NCBI GenBank assembly: GCA_903860975.1
Contig: CAIOSI010000034.1
Location: 59,200-123,199 of the forward strand
Direction of reading: 5' to 3'
Source of the DNA: an uncultured Alphaproteobacteria bacterium
GTDB lineage: Bacteria; Pseudomonadota; Alphaproteobacteria; Caulobacterales; Caulobacteraceae
DNA: 64,000 nucleotides
This document shows, piece after piece, positions 18,093 to 27,452 of the stretch (the first letter of the stretch is position 1; each line of letters begins with the position of its first letter). Both the position numbers and the translations under genes were made by a program. A model generated the notes under the pieces. That model saw only the letters and a program-made list of their open reading frames with translations, was not told the DNA's origin and did no database searches.

Positions 18093-19112
18093 TCAAATAA
18101 CGGCGAGTAAGCCGTGGAGCGCGGCCATATCCGGCGGCAGCGGACTTTCAAATCGAAGGGTTTCGCCTGTCACAGGATGACGGAACCCCAAGACTGCGGC
18201 GTGAAGCGCCTGGCGTCTCAGGCCCGACTGGGATATCGCGGCGCGCACTTTCTCGGCCGGCGGGCCGGAGCCATACGTCGGATCGCCCAGGCAGGGTGCG
18301 CCGACGGAGGCAAGGTGGACACGGATCTGATGGGTGCGGCCCGTCTCAAGCGTGCATGTGACGCGCGCGGCAAGCGGCTTTTCCGCCGGACCGAAGATGC
18401 GTTCAATCGCGTAGTGAGTGATCGCGTGTCGGCCGCCGGACGTCACCAGGGCCATCTTCTTGCGGTCGGACGACGAGCGACCGATAGAACCTTCAATGGT
18501 TCCACGCATGTCTTTCAGTGTTCCCCCGCGCGGTGCGCCCCGGGTCAACGCAACGTAGACCCGGTCGATGTCATGGGCGGCGAAGAGGGCGGAGAGGCCC
18601 TTGTGGGCAGCATCCGTTTTGGCGACGACGACGATGCCTGAGGTGTCTTTGTCGATGCGGTGGACGATACCTGGCCGAGCAACGCCGCCGATGCCGGAGA
18701 GGCTATCTCCAGCGTGGTGAAGCAAAGCATTGACCAGGGTTCCGCGTTCGCTGCCCGGCGCGGGGTGGACGGCCATGCCTGCCGGCTTGTCGACCACGAT
18801 GAGGTGGGCATCCTCGTACAATATGCTGAGCGCGATTGCCTCAGCTGACGGTTCGGCTGCGACCGGCGGCGGAATCTTCAGTCGATAATCCCCGGGAAAG
18901 GCCTTGTCCGAGGCATCGACGATCCGGGCACCGTCCCGGCTCACAAGACCCTGTGCGATCAACGCTTGAATACGCGCCCGCGAAAGCTCTGGCAGAAGGC
19001 TGGAAAGGAGTTTGTCGACACGTCCTCTAGCCTCTCCTGGTCCTACAGAGACGGTTCGGACATCGAGGACCTCATCCTCTTCGCCCTGGGACTCGGGCAC
19101 CTCAACCCTCAT
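18093..19112 (-). CDS. rluD: RluD-type 23S rRNA pseudouridine synthase
   Basis: The 339-residue protein has an N-terminal S4 RNA-binding domain (GRVDKLLSSLLPELSRARIQ, residues 30-90) and a RluA-family catalytic domain. The catalytic aspartate lies in HRIDKDTSG. The enzyme isomerises uridines in helix 69 of 23S rRNA in the RluD subgroup. RluA family members are similar, so the symbol is likely rather than proven. A short acidic N-terminal extension precedes the S4 domain. The gene is divergent from phoD, with under 130 bases between starts. Confidence 0.85.
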   Translation of the reverse strand: MRVEVPESQGEEDEVLDVRTVSVGPGEARGRVDKLLSSLLPELSRARIQALIAQGLVSRDGARIVDASDKAFPGDYRLKIPPPVAAEPSAEAIALSILYEDAHLIVVDKPAGMAVHPAPGSERGTLVNALLHHAGDSLSGIGGVARPGIVHRIDKDTSGIVVVAKTDAAHKGLSALFAAHDIDRVYVALTRGAPRGGTLKDMRGTIEGSIGRSSSDRKKMALVTSGGRHAITHYAIERIFGPAEKPLAARVTCTLETGRTHQIRVHLASVGAPCLGDPTYGSGPPAEKVRAAISQSGLRRQALHAAVLGFRHPVTGETLRFESPLPPDMAALHGLLAVI

Positions 19113-19235
19113 ACCGGACGCAGCGTTTTTCGCATCTCATGCGAAGGTTTTCGCTGAAGGCTGGGGTGACTCTGCTTTGGCATCGTCTCTCTAATAGTCG
19201 TGTGTGAGATGGAGTGCGAGGCTGGGGTGCGACAG

Positions 19236-20930
19236 ATGCAGTTCGACAGGCGTAAGGCGCTGGTCCTGATGGGTCTGGGAGCCGCCGGTCAGGCCACGGA
19301 TGCCCGGGCCTGGGGCCACGTTTCTTTCCGGCATGGCGTCGCGTCCGGAGATCCGTTGCAAGATCGGGTGATCTTGTGGACGCGGGTCACAACCCGCGGA
19401 TCGGACGCACTGGCGTATACGTGGAGACTTGATCCGACGGACGGAAAAGGCGGTGGTAAGCACGGCGAAGGCGTGACCGGCCCAGACCGCGATTTCACAA
19501 TCAAGGTGGATGCCGTCAACCTCGATCCAGGCCGGGCCTATAGCTTTCAGTTTGAAGCCGGTGGAACCAAGTCGCCGATCGGCCGCACCCAAACCTTATC
19601 GGAGGGCCCGATAAAGGACGCGGTCCTCGCCGTCTGCACCTGCGCGCTCTACCCAAATGGCTATTTCAACGGCTATGGCGCGATCGCCAAACTGCCCCGC
19701 GTCGATGCCGTGCTGCACCTGGGTGACTACATCTACGAGTATGGTGGCTCGGGGTCCTATGGGATGGACAGTCCCGTGGCGTCTGAGCGAGCGCATGATC
19801 CGTCGCACGAGTGTCTTACTCTGGGCGATTACCGGCGCCGCCACGCCCAGTACAAGACCGACCCTCAGTTGCAGGCCGCACACGCCCGGGTGCCATGGAT
19901 CGTGGTTTGGGACGATCACGAGACGGCCAACGATAGCTGGAAAGGTGGGGCTGAAAATCACCAGCCGGCCACTGAGGGCGACTGGAATGTCCGCAAGGCT
20001 ATGGCGATCAAGGCTTATTACGAGTGGATGCCGATCCGCGAGCCGGTGGGCGGCGGTTTCGCCATCAACCGCAGCTTCGACTTCGGCGATGTGGCGAGCT
20101 TGTTCGTGCTGGAAACGCGGCTGACCGCTCGCGATCACCAACTCTATGCTGAAAATGCGCTGCCTAAAGATCCAACCCTTGCTGAAGTCGCAGCGTTTAA
20201 GCAGCGCCTTGCCGACCCCGCCCGCAAGATGTTGTCGGTTGGGCAAGAGGCCTGGCTTGGCCGGGGCCTTGCAGCGTCGGTGAAGGCTGGCGCGACCTGG
20301 CAGGTGATCGGCAATGAAGTGATGATGGCCCGCCTGTTCACGCCGCCGATCCGCCGGTACATGACGGCTGAGGCCTACGCGAAGGCCAAGGGTGAACTTA
20401 GCCGTGCCGGCGCCAACCGGCTTGCAAAGATCGAGGCCAACGCGGCGCGAGGCCTGCCTTGGGACACGGACATGTGGGATGGCTATCCCGCCGACCGCCA
20501 GAGACTCTACCGACTGATCGCAAAAGCCCGTGCAAATGCCATCGTCCTATCCGGCGACAGCCAGGCATTCTGGGCGAACGAGCTTTATGACGCCGAGGTC
20601 GGCGGCAAGCGCGTCGCAGTGGAGTTCGGTGCAGCGGGAATCTCCAGTCCAGGGCCAGGCGAGGCGATCGCTCAGATTCCTCTGGGAGATGCCTTTGCGA
20701 AATACAATCGTGAGGTCTTATTCAACGATCAGACCGCCAAAGGCTTCGTCCTGCTGACACTGACCCACAGCGAGGCGAAGGCCGAGTTTATGGCGGTCTC
20801 CAGTATCCATGATCGGGCGTTTACGACCAAGCCGATCGCGACCTATCACGCGTCGCCGGGCGCTTTGGGTGTGTCGCCACTGAAGACCGCTTCAGCGCCG
20901 CTCCAAAGCCAGTCGCACGCTAAAGCCTAG
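19236..20930 (+). CDS. PhoD-like alkaline phosphatase/phosphodiesterase, Tat-exported
   Basis: The ATG at 19236 gives 564 residues and a twin-arginine signal (DRRKALVLMGLG); a GTG at 19200 would put a cysteine-bearing extension before it. An N-terminal Ig-like domain (SGDPLQDRVILWTRV) is followed by the PhoD metallophosphatase core, with LHLGDYIYEYG, VWDDHETANDSWKGG and LSGDSQAFW supplying metal ligands. PhoD enzymes hydrolyse phosphate mono- and diesters in the periplasm, using Ca and Fe. No Pho box was recognised upstream. Its end overlaps the convergent LysE-type gene by 39 bases. Confidence 0.9.
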   Translation: MQFDRRKALVLMGLGAAGQATDARAWGHVSFRHGVASGDPLQDRVILWTRVTTRGSDALAYTWRLDPTDGKGGGKHGEGVTGPDRDFTIKVDAVNLDPGRAYSFQFEAGGTKSPIGRTQTLSEGPIKDAVLAVCTCALYPNGYFNGYGAIAKLPRVDAVLHLGDYIYEYGGSGSYGMDSPVASERAHDPSHECLTLGDYRRRHAQYKTDPQLQAAHARVPWIVVWDDHETANDSWKGGAENHQPATEGDWNVRKAMAIKAYYEWMPIREPVGGGFAINRSFDFGDVASLFVLETRLTARDHQLYAENALPKDPTLAEVAAFKQRLADPARKMLSVGQEAWLGRGLAASVKAGATWQVIGNEVMMARLFTPPIRRYMTAEAYAKAKGELSRAGANRLAKIEANAARGLPWDTDMWDGYPADRQRLYRLIAKARANAIVLSGDSQAFWANELYDAEVGGKRVAVEFGAAGISSPGPGEAIAQIPLGDAFAKYNREVLFNDQTAKGFVLLTLTHSEAKAEFMAVSSIHDRAFTTKPIATYHASPGALGVSPLKTASAPLQSQSHAKA

Positions 20931-21518
20931 GAACAGGCCCCCGGTAATTCGGTCCAGCCATCGGACGACGTTGGCGTTTCTCAGCACTTGAGCGACGGGT
21001 CGCGTGGCACCGATCAGGCAGGCCCACCAAAGGCTGGCGATGAGAACATGGATCACAGCGAGCATGAAAATGAAGGGGGCCGCCGCAACCCCTTGCGGCA
21101 GAAACTGCGGCAAGAACGATATATAGAAGACACCCATTTTGGGGTTCAGCAGATTGGTGAGCAGACCGCGCCTCATCCAGGTGAAATCATCCCCGCCGCC
21201 AGGCGCGCTCGAACCGCGGTCGAAGTTGTCGCGAGGTTTGAAGATGAGGTTTAGGCCGAGCCACGCGAGGTAGGCCCCACCCGCCCACTTCAAAAATGGC
21301 AGTGCAAGCGCCGAGGTCTCCACCATCACGCCCAGTCCCAGAGCGACGGCTGCACCCCAGATCAGGCAGCCAATATTGATGCCCAGTGCGGCCAGCGCGG
21401 CGCGCTTTGGCCCATCAACCGAGGCCGTTCGCAGGATTAACGCGGTATCGAGACCCGGCGTCAGAGTGAGCAGGCCGGCCGCGACAACATAGGTCGCCAG
21501 CGATTGGAAGACCGTCAC
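20892..21518 (-). CDS. LysE/RhtB family amino acid exporter
   Basis: Starting from the GTG at 21518, which overlaps the hisI stop (GTGA), the product is 208 residues, the usual family length. Six hydrophobic segments are visible, and the N-terminal signature [17 protein letters not shown] matches the LysE family. Proteins of this family export amino acids or derivatives using the proton gradient; the substrate is not predictable. A longer upstream reading into hisI is a frame extension and not the likely start. Confidence 0.88.
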   Translation of the reverse strand: MTVFQSLATYVVAAGLLTLTPGLDTALILRTASVDGPKRAALAALGINIGCLIWGAAVALGLGVMVETSALALPFLKWAGGAYLAWLGLNLIFKPRDNFDRGSSAPGGGDDFTWMRRGLLTNLLNPKMGVFYISFLPQFLPQGVAAAPFIFMLAVIHVLIASLWWACLIGATRPVAQVLRNANVVRWLDRITGGLFLGFSVRLALERR

Positions 21519-21907
21519 AGATGTTCCACCAGCTCGCCCCCTTCGATCACACGATAGAAGCATGAGCGGGCGCCTGTGTGGCAGGCGCCGCCGTCGCCCT
21601 GCGGCCGGACCTTGAGCCAGACGCAATCCTGATCACAGTCCACACGGATCTCTGCGACGCGTTGGATCTGGCCGCTCGTTGCGCCCTTATGCCACAACTC
21701 GCCGCGCGAGCGACTGAAGTAGTGCGCCTCGCCGGTATCGAGCGTGCGAGCCAGGGCCTCCGCGTTCATCCATGCGAACATCAGGACTTCTCCGGTGTCA
21801 GCGTGGGTCGCGATAGCCGCGATCAGGCCGTTGGCGTCGAAGCGGGGCGCCAAGGCGCCGCCGTGTTCTAGGGCGTACTTGTCGGGGGCGGTCAGAAAAG
21901 CCTTCAT
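21515..21907 (-). CDS. hisI: Phosphoribosyl-AMP cyclohydrolase
   Basis: This 130-residue enzyme opens the purine ring of phosphoribosyl-AMP in histidine biosynthesis (third step). The metal-binding motif DCDQDC and the downstream [12 protein letters not shown] supply the Zn/Mg ligands. The HisE pyrophosphohydrolase domain found fused in enterobacteria is absent, as usual in alphaproteobacteria. It is separate from other his genes here and is translationally coupled to a LysE-type exporter gene. Confidence 0.96.
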   Translation of the reverse strand: MKAFLTAPDKYALEHGGALAPRFDANGLIAAIATHADTGEVLMFAWMNAEALARTLDTGEAHYFSRSRGELWHKGATSGQIQRVAEIRVDCDQDCVWLKVRPQGDGGACHTGARSCFYRVIEGGELVEHL

Positions 21908-21924
21908 CCGGACAATATGGCGCC

Positions 21925-22349
21925 GGCACGCGGCACTGCGCTAGGCGCTCTCGCAAGCCGTCTCGGGTTCTTCATATAAGATTATGGCCAACACCCTGAT
22001 ATCCCAAGTCGCAGAGGGCGTGGGGCCGAACACGGTTTGGCGGGCGCTTCAGGTCTCAGACGACCGGAGTCTGAATATCTCTCGCCATCTAATCCTGGCG
22101 TGGAGGCAAATGTCTTGGCGTTTATGACTTCGTCGGCGGTGCCATGCACAGCAACGACGCGATTGCGACCGACATTCGATGGACGCTGTCGTCCCCTCGA
22201 CCTGGGACCTCCAGGCGGCGTCGTTGGCCAACGCGAGGCTCCACCGCCTGGGGAGCCTCGCGACGGGTCACGATGACCGCGGCGGTCCGGCCTTGGATGC
22301 AGAACTCAGCCCTTGCCTATCCACAACCTGGCTTAGCGCCCCTGAAACC
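21925..22349 (-). pseudogene. Possible decayed hydrolase remnant in the 505-base hisI-folE gap
   Basis: The 21908-22411 gap has no intact gene. On the minus strand one frame reads NDAAWRSQVEGTTASIE and then, after a single apparent frameshift near 22180, the next frame continues NRVVAVHGTADEVINAKTF. Together these resemble the C-terminal HG-x-D-x-V region of an alpha/beta hydrolase. An in-frame TGA lies further upstream. A short plus-strand frame at 21984-22127 looks fortuitous. The reading is tentative and rests on protein-like flow across a frame change. Confidence 0.25.
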
Positions 22350-22350
22350 C

Positions 22351-22406
22351 GCTCATCCCCAACTTTGCAAGCCCACCTTTGCAAGCCCGTCTTTGCAGGG
22401 ATGAGC
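22351..22406. repeat. 14-base tandem repeat inside a 9-base inverted repeat, downstream of folE
   Basis: CTTTGCAAGCCCAC (22363-22376) is followed directly by CTTTGCAAGCCCGT (22377-22390) and a partial third copy CTTTGCAGGG (22391-22400). The array is bracketed by GCTCATCCC (22351-22359) and GGGATGAGC (22398-22406), a perfect 9-base inverted repeat. It begins within a few bases of the folE stop, so it would lie at the 3' end of the folE transcript. It may act as a terminator-like or mRNA-end structure; there is no T-tract. Confidence 0.6.
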
Positions 22407-22411
22407 TTGGG

Positions 22412-23041
22412 TCATTTCTTATTCGCGAAGTCCAAGAACCGCTGCCGTAGTGTCGGGTCTGTCTTAAAGACGCCGGTGAACTGTGTCGTGATTGTTGAGA
22501 CGTGGCGGTGGTGTACGCCTCGCGTGGACATGCATTGATGGTTCGCGTCGATCAGCACCGCCACGCCAGCCGGGCGCAGACTATCGGTAATGGCATCTGC
22601 GATCTGCTGGGTCATGGTCTCCTGGGTCTGGAGACGCTTGGCGAAAATTTCCACCACGCGAGCGATCTTGGAGATGCCCACCACGCGGTTGGTGGGCATA
22701 TAGGCCACGTAGGCCTTCCCCAGGAACGGTGCCATGTGGTGTTCACAGTGGCTCTCGACCTCAATCTCGCGCAGCATGACGATATCGTCATATCCCTGCA
22801 CATCCTCGAATGTGCGCGAGAGCTCTTTGGCGGGATCGGCCTCATAGCCCTCGAACCATTCGCCATAGGCGTCGACCACACGCTTGGGTGTATCGAGCAC
22901 CCCTTCGCGGCGGGGATCATCACCGGCCCAGGCGATCAGGGTGCGCACCGCCGCCATCGCTTCCTCGCGAGACGGGCGTTTCACGGCTTCAAGATCAAGG
23001 TCGTTGGCGCCGACCAGGGTTCGGTCGCGAATAGCATCCAT
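22412..23041 (-). CDS. folE: GTP cyclohydrolase I
   Basis: The ATG at 23041 yields 209 residues. The zinc site appears as SHCEHHMAPF and QCMSTRGVHHR, and the GTP-binding region includes YVAYMPTNRVVGISK. The enzyme makes dihydroneopterin triphosphate from GTP, the entry to folate. Longer in-frame starts exist up to 23164, but the upstream residues are not family-like. It is divergent from cysS, with a 180-base gap. Confidence 0.95.
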   Translation of the reverse strand: MDAIRDRTLVGANDLDLEAVKRPSREEAMAAVRTLIAWAGDDPRREGVLDTPKRVVDAYGEWFEGYEADPAKELSRTFEDVQGYDDIVMLREIEVESHCEHHMAPFLGKAYVAYMPTNRVVGISKIARVVEIFAKRLQTQETMTQQIADAITDSLRPAGVAVLIDANHQCMSTRGVHHRHVSTITTQFTGVFKTDPTLRQRFLDFANKK

Positions 23042-23222
23042 GGCAAAGAGGTTCTTTCCGGGACTGAGTTGCGCCGGGACGAAGGTCCCGGAAATAACGC
23101 GTGGCGACCCTTCTTTTGAGGGGAGGTAGGCCCACGGGTTCCCGTGGCTTCCCGACCCTCTCATCTGTATATGGGCGCAACCCGCACCCGGGCAACCGTC
23201 ACGCTGCGTTAGTTAGACCCCA

Positions 23223-24635
23223 ATGTCGCTCATTCTTTATGACACGATGGCCCGCCGTAAGCGGCCGTTCGTCCCTGCAAACCCCCGGCGCGTGACGATG
23301 TATGTCTGTGGCCCGACGGTCTACAACTACAGTCACATAGGCAACTTCCGACCCGTCGTCGCGTTCGACGTCCTGTTCCGCGTCTTGCGCCGACTCTACG
23401 GCGAAGATGAGGTGCTCTACGCGGCCAACGTCACGGACGTGGACGACAAGATCAATGCTAAGGCCGCCGAGGAAGGCGTTCCGATCTCCGTCATCACGGA
23501 TCGCTATCTGACGGCCTACAACGCCGACGCTGCGGCTCTTGGGGCGCTGATGCCAACGGCTCAGCCGCGGGCCACAGAGACGATGGATGCCATCATCGCC
23601 ATGATTGATCGTCTCGTGGGCAACAGCGCTGCTTACGCTGCCGACGGCCACGTGCTCTTTAACACTCAAGCCTACGGCGAGTATGGTCGGCTATCCGGCC
23701 GGCCGCTGGATGAGATGATCGCCGGCGCTCGCGTCGAGGTCGCGCCTTACAAGCAGCATCCTGCGGATTTTGTGCTCTGGAAGCCGTCGAAGCCAGGCGA
23801 GCCAGCATGGGAGAGCCCCTGGGGTCCAGGCCGGCCGGGTTGGCACATCGAATGCTCGGCGATGATCGAGCAGGAACTGGGCCTGCCGATCGACATCCAC
23901 GGCGGCGGTATCGACCTGGTCTTCCCGCACCATGAGAATGAATTGGCGCAAGGCATGTGCGCCGGACATTCAGAGGCAAACCATCAGCACCCAGCTTACG
24001 CCCATTTCTGGCTGCATAACGGGTTCCTCAACATGGGCGAGGAGAAGATGGCCAAAAGCCTGGGCAACGTCGCGCTTGCGCATGACCTCTTGAAGCATCA
24101 GCCGGGTGAGGTGATCCGCTGGGCTCTGCTGGGTGCGCACTATCGCCAGCCACTTTCCTGGACCGACGATGCCCTCGCCCATGCCCGTAATTCGTTGGAC
24201 CACCTCTATGGCGTGCTGGGCCGCGCCCGCCACATTGAGGCCGCCGGTAGCGCCGCGCTTGCGGAAGATCAACTCGCACCCTTGCTAGACGACCTCAATA
24301 CGCCCGCGGCCATGTCGGTCTTAAAGAAGCTCGCCAGCGACCTCGATGCAGCGGTGCGCCGCGACGCATCCACTGCGCCTGCGATCAAGCAAGACCTGAT
24401 GGCCTTGGCCGAGGTAATGGGCTTTCTTCAGGTCGATCCTCAGGCCTGGTTCCAGGGCGGCGCGGACGCTAGTCTGACGGTGCAGATCGACGCGCTTATT
24501 GTTGCCCGCGACGCGGCTCGCGCCGCAAAGGACTGGGGTGAGGCCGACCGTATTCGTGCCGAACTTACCGCGTTGAATGTCGAGGTTATGGATGGACCCG
24601 CCGGCGCAACCTGGCGGATCAAGGAGCAGGTCTGA
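23223..24635 (+). CDS. cysS: Cysteinyl-tRNA synthetase
   Basis: This 470-residue class I synthetase has the zinc cysteine in YVCGPTVYNYSHIGN (the HIGH motif reads HIGN), further zinc ligands in HIECSAM and PHHENE, and the KMSKS loop as KMAKSLGN. Length is typical. It charges tRNA-Cys for translation. The stop shares its last base with the ATG of the next gene (TGATG at 24633-24637), implying co-translation with the SRPBCC protein. Confidence 0.97.
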   Translation: MSLILYDTMARRKRPFVPANPRRVTMYVCGPTVYNYSHIGNFRPVVAFDVLFRVLRRLYGEDEVLYAANVTDVDDKINAKAAEEGVPISVITDRYLTAYNADAAALGALMPTAQPRATETMDAIIAMIDRLVGNSAAYAADGHVLFNTQAYGEYGRLSGRPLDEMIAGARVEVAPYKQHPADFVLWKPSKPGEPAWESPWGPGRPGWHIECSAMIEQELGLPIDIHGGGIDLVFPHHENELAQGMCAGHSEANHQHPAYAHFWLHNGFLNMGEEKMAKSLGNVALAHDLLKHQPGEVIRWALLGAHYRQPLSWTDDALAHARNSLDHLYGVLGRARHIEAAGSAALAEDQLAPLLDDLNTPAAMSVLKKLASDLDAAVRRDASTAPAIKQDLMALAEVMGFLQVDPQAWFQGGADASLTVQIDALIVARDAARAAKDWGEADRIRAELTALNVEVMDGPAGATWRIKEQV

Positions 24636-25198
24636 TGCCCGTGCGATACATGCCAGAACTCAAAGCGGGGCCGTTTGGAACCCGGAGCGGCCCGCGGATT
24701 GGGCCGATCCAGATCACGCCCAAACTGCCGCCGCCGAAGCCACCGGCTGGGGTGCGCATCGAGAACCGGATTGGCATCCAGGCTCCGGCTGAGGTGATCT
24801 GGGAGGTGATCTCAGACCTCGAGAGCTGGCAGCAGTGGAACAAGCTCTATCCGCAAGCGTCTGGTGAGATTCGCATCGGCTCGGCCCTCGACTTGACACT
24901 GGCTCTGCCAGACCAGGCGCCGCAGGAGATCAAGCCCGTGGTGCTGGAGTGGGTGCCCAATGAGCAGCTGCACTGGAAGCTCACCATGCTGGGTGGTCTG
25001 GTGCGGACGATCCGCTACCTCGAGATCGAGGCCATTGCCGGCGCCGGCTGCATCATCTCTAACGGTGAGATTTTTGGCGGATTTTTAGGCTCGCGCGTCG
25101 CCAAGCGCATGGGCCGAAACATTCAGCGCGCATTCCTGCAGAACAACGAAGACCTCAAGGCCAGAGCCGAAGCCTTGTGGGAAGCGCGCCGGAGCTAA
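24635..25198 (+). CDS. SRPBCC (START/Bet v 1-like) family protein
   Basis: The 187-residue protein has a proline-rich N-terminal stretch of about 40 residues, then an SRPBCC fold with IQAPAEVIWEVISDLESWQQWNKLYP at its start and a long terminal helix (NIQRAFLQNNEDLKARAEAL). Proteins of this fold bind hydrophobic ligands or act as polyketide cyclase-like or lipid-transfer proteins. No catalytic residues can be named. It is coupled to cysS, probably without a functional link. Confidence 0.85.
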   Translation: MPVRYMPELKAGPFGTRSGPRIGPIQITPKLPPPKPPAGVRIENRIGIQAPAEVIWEVISDLESWQQWNKLYPQASGEIRIGSALDLTLALPDQAPQEIKPVVLEWVPNEQLHWKLTMLGGLVRTIRYLEIEAIAGAGCIISNGEIFGGFLGSRVAKRMGRNIQRAFLQNNEDLKARAEALWEARRS

Positions 25199-25244
25199 GC
25201 CGGCGCTTGCTGTCCGTTCCTCGCCTGATGCTGCGCCCGGTCTG

Positions 25245-27308
25245 TTAGGTCTGCAGTCCAAGCAGTGGGTCGCTGCGGCTCGTCTTGCCGTCTTCCCCGT
25301 GGCCCGCAAGGCGGCGCTGGAAGCTGGGCGCCTCGGCGCAGGTGACGAGGAAATCGTACCAATTATGGCTGGATTTCAGGCTCCAGATATCTGTGACCTC
25401 TGCGCCCGGCGCCAGGCGGTGTTTGCGCGGTGCGGTCTCGATATAGGCCAGGGGGGCGATCTCCAGGGTCATCGGTCTTGAGCTCGAATTTCGCAAGGTG
25501 ACCATTAGGCCGCCAGCTTTCGGATCGAACCGAGCAAAGGCTTCTGGGCCGGGTGCGCCCGTCTCGCCTCGGAAAGCGCGCAGGAAACCGTTGGGGCCAT
25601 TTAAGGTGAGGTCGTAGTGGCCCTTGGCTGGCGCTAAGTCCTTAAGGCGCTTCCCAGCCTCGAGGGTATAGAACCGCGGCTCGCCACCACGGGCCACCCT
25701 CAGGTCGAATGCCGCGCCTGTCGCGCCAGTGTTGACGAGGGTCATAGCGAGGCCCTCAGTGCCGACCACGGCAGAGACTTCGAAGGCATAAGGCAGCGGC
25801 CGGGCGGGGCGTTGGCCGGGTTCTTGGCGCGGATGGCTTTCGGCCACAGTCGGCGCCTTGGGGAATGGCAGAGCCTTTGCCTTTTGTGCCCGCCCGGGCA
25901 GGTCAGATGCATCGGGCAGCGGTTGAAGGTTTCGGTTTGGTGTCTTGAAGTCGAAGACGCTGGTGAGGTCGCCGCAGACCGTACGGCGCCATGGCGTAAT
26001 ATGGGGTTCCATCACCCCGAACCGCGCTTCCAGGAACCGGATCACCGAGGTGTGGTCGAAGATTTCGGAATTTACAAAACCACCCTTGGTCCATGGAGAG
26101 ACGACCAACATCGGCACCCGCGGTCCCAGACCCACTGGCTCGCCGTGGAAAACCTCGCCTTCGGTCGTCACGCTGCTTGCGCCTGCTGCGGTGCCGGCCG
26201 CGGGGATCGGTGGGGGCAAGTGGTCGAAGAAGCCGTCGTTCTCATCGTAGTTCAGAATGAAGACGGTCTTGGCCCAGACCTTCGGATTGGAGGCGAGAGC
26301 GGAGATCAGCCGGGCAATCAGGAACTCCCCATCGGAGGGCGTTGCGCTGGGATGTTCGGAGAGCTGGTAGGATGGCACGATCCAAGAGACCTGCGGCAGG
26401 CGATCGGCGGCGACGTCGGCCGCGAAGGCCGAGACGAGGTGTTCGCCTTTGGATGTCTTGGCGTTGTCCTCGTTGGCACCCGGGACCCAGGCGCGACCAC
26501 GCTGATAAAGGGGCGAGTCCGGTGCGATTGCGCGGAAATTGGCAAAATAGGCGAGGCCGTTGTCCCCGTAGTTGTTGAACTCTTGATAGACCCGCCAGGA
26601 GACACCAGCTGCCTGCAGCCGTTCGGCGTAGGTCGGCCAGGAGAGTCCCTTGAACTTCGCCCCGTCTCTGGCGGGATCGGCCGTTTCGTTGGTCTCGTCC
26701 GGTGGATTGGCCACGACGATCTGGCTGTCTTCGCCCGCGGCAAGACCGCTGGTCCCGCTGAAGAGGAAGAGCCGGTTGGGATTGGTCGACGAGAATATCG
26801 AACAGAAGTAGGCGTCGCAGACCGTAAAGGCATCGGCCAGTGCGTAGTAGAATGGCAGGTCCGCGCGCGTGTGGTAGCCCATGGTCAGCGGCGTCTTGGC
26901 TGGAATCCAGGCGTCGTGGTGCTTCCACCGCGCGTGAGAACCCTTCCAGCTATGGTCCAGGCTGAACATGGTCTCAGCGCGCGAGGTGCTGGTGTTCAGG
27001 TGGAACGGGCTAACCGTAGAGACGCCGTCCTTGGCGGGTTGTTTCCAGACCGTCTGCCCGCTCGGCAGGTCTATAGGTCGCGGATCGCCGAAGCCGCGGA
27101 CGCCGCGCAATGTTCCGAAATAGTGATCGAAGGAGCGATTCTCCTGCATCAAGATCACCACATGCTCGACATCCTTGATCGTGCCCGTGATCCGGTTGGC
27201 AGGCAGTTGCAGTGCGTTGGCGACCGCAGGCGGCAAGGCGGTGGCGCCGAGCGCGGCTCCGGCGGCGAGCTGCAGGAAGGCCCTTCGGTCGTTTTGTCGG
27301 GTGGTCAT
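25245..27308 (-). CDS. Tat-exported phosphocholine-type phospholipase C
   Basis: The 687-residue protein starts with a twin-arginine signal (NDRRAFLQLAAGAALG) ending near residue 30. The AcpA/PLC core begins at HVVILMQENRSFDHYFGT and includes SWIVPSYQLSEHPSATP, NYDENDGFFDHLPPP and SPWTKGGFVNSEIFDHTS, matching the phosphoesterase family that cleaves phosphatidylcholine to diacylglycerol and phosphocholine. The C-terminal 200 residues carry two beta-rich DUF756-type modules typical of phosphocholine-specific PLC. It is divergent from modB. Confidence 0.92.
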   Translation of the reverse strand: MTTRQNDRRAFLQLAAGAALGATALPPAVANALQLPANRITGTIKDVEHVVILMQENRSFDHYFGTLRGVRGFGDPRPIDLPSGQTVWKQPAKDGVSTVSPFHLNTSTSRAETMFSLDHSWKGSHARWKHHDAWIPAKTPLTMGYHTRADLPFYYALADAFTVCDAYFCSIFSSTNPNRLFLFSGTSGLAAGEDSQIVVANPPDETNETADPARDGAKFKGLSWPTYAERLQAAGVSWRVYQEFNNYGDNGLAYFANFRAIAPDSPLYQRGRAWVPGANEDNAKTSKGEHLVSAFAADVAADRLPQVSWIVPSYQLSEHPSATPSDGEFLIARLISALASNPKVWAKTVFILNYDENDGFFDHLPPPIPAAGTAAGASSVTTEGEVFHGEPVGLGPRVPMLVVSPWTKGGFVNSEIFDHTSVIRFLEARFGVMEPHITPWRRTVCGDLTSVFDFKTPNRNLQPLPDASDLPGRAQKAKALPFPKAPTVAESHPRQEPGQRPARPLPYAFEVSAVVGTEGLAMTLVNTGATGAAFDLRVARGGEPRFYTLEAGKRLKDLAPAKGHYDLTLNGPNGFLRAFRGETGAPGPEAFARFDPKAGGLMVTLRNSSSRPMTLEIAPLAYIETAPRKHRLAPGAEVTDIWSLKSSHNWYDFLVTCAEAPSFQRRLAGHGEDGKTSRSDPLLGLQT

Positions 27309-27452
27309 TGCCGCCTGCGTCTTTCAGCCGTTATTTCGACCTTGTTAGCCGACCTGCGCTGAACTGCCGATACGTCTTGTGTTTCGTCACTCTGGCGTAC
27401 CGTTGTGTGGTCAGGCTACATAACGGTCAGGGCGACAGGCGAGGGTCAAGGA

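Noticed and set aside
25812..27362. 516-residue plus-strand open frame
   Set aside because: It is antisense to the phospholipase C gene. High GC keeps the opposite frame open, and the product lacks domain features.
27328..27426. CCGTTAT and ATAACGG half-sites before modB, resembling ModE sites
   Set aside because: The arms are about 90 bases apart, far more than a ModE box allows, so they are probably coincidental.
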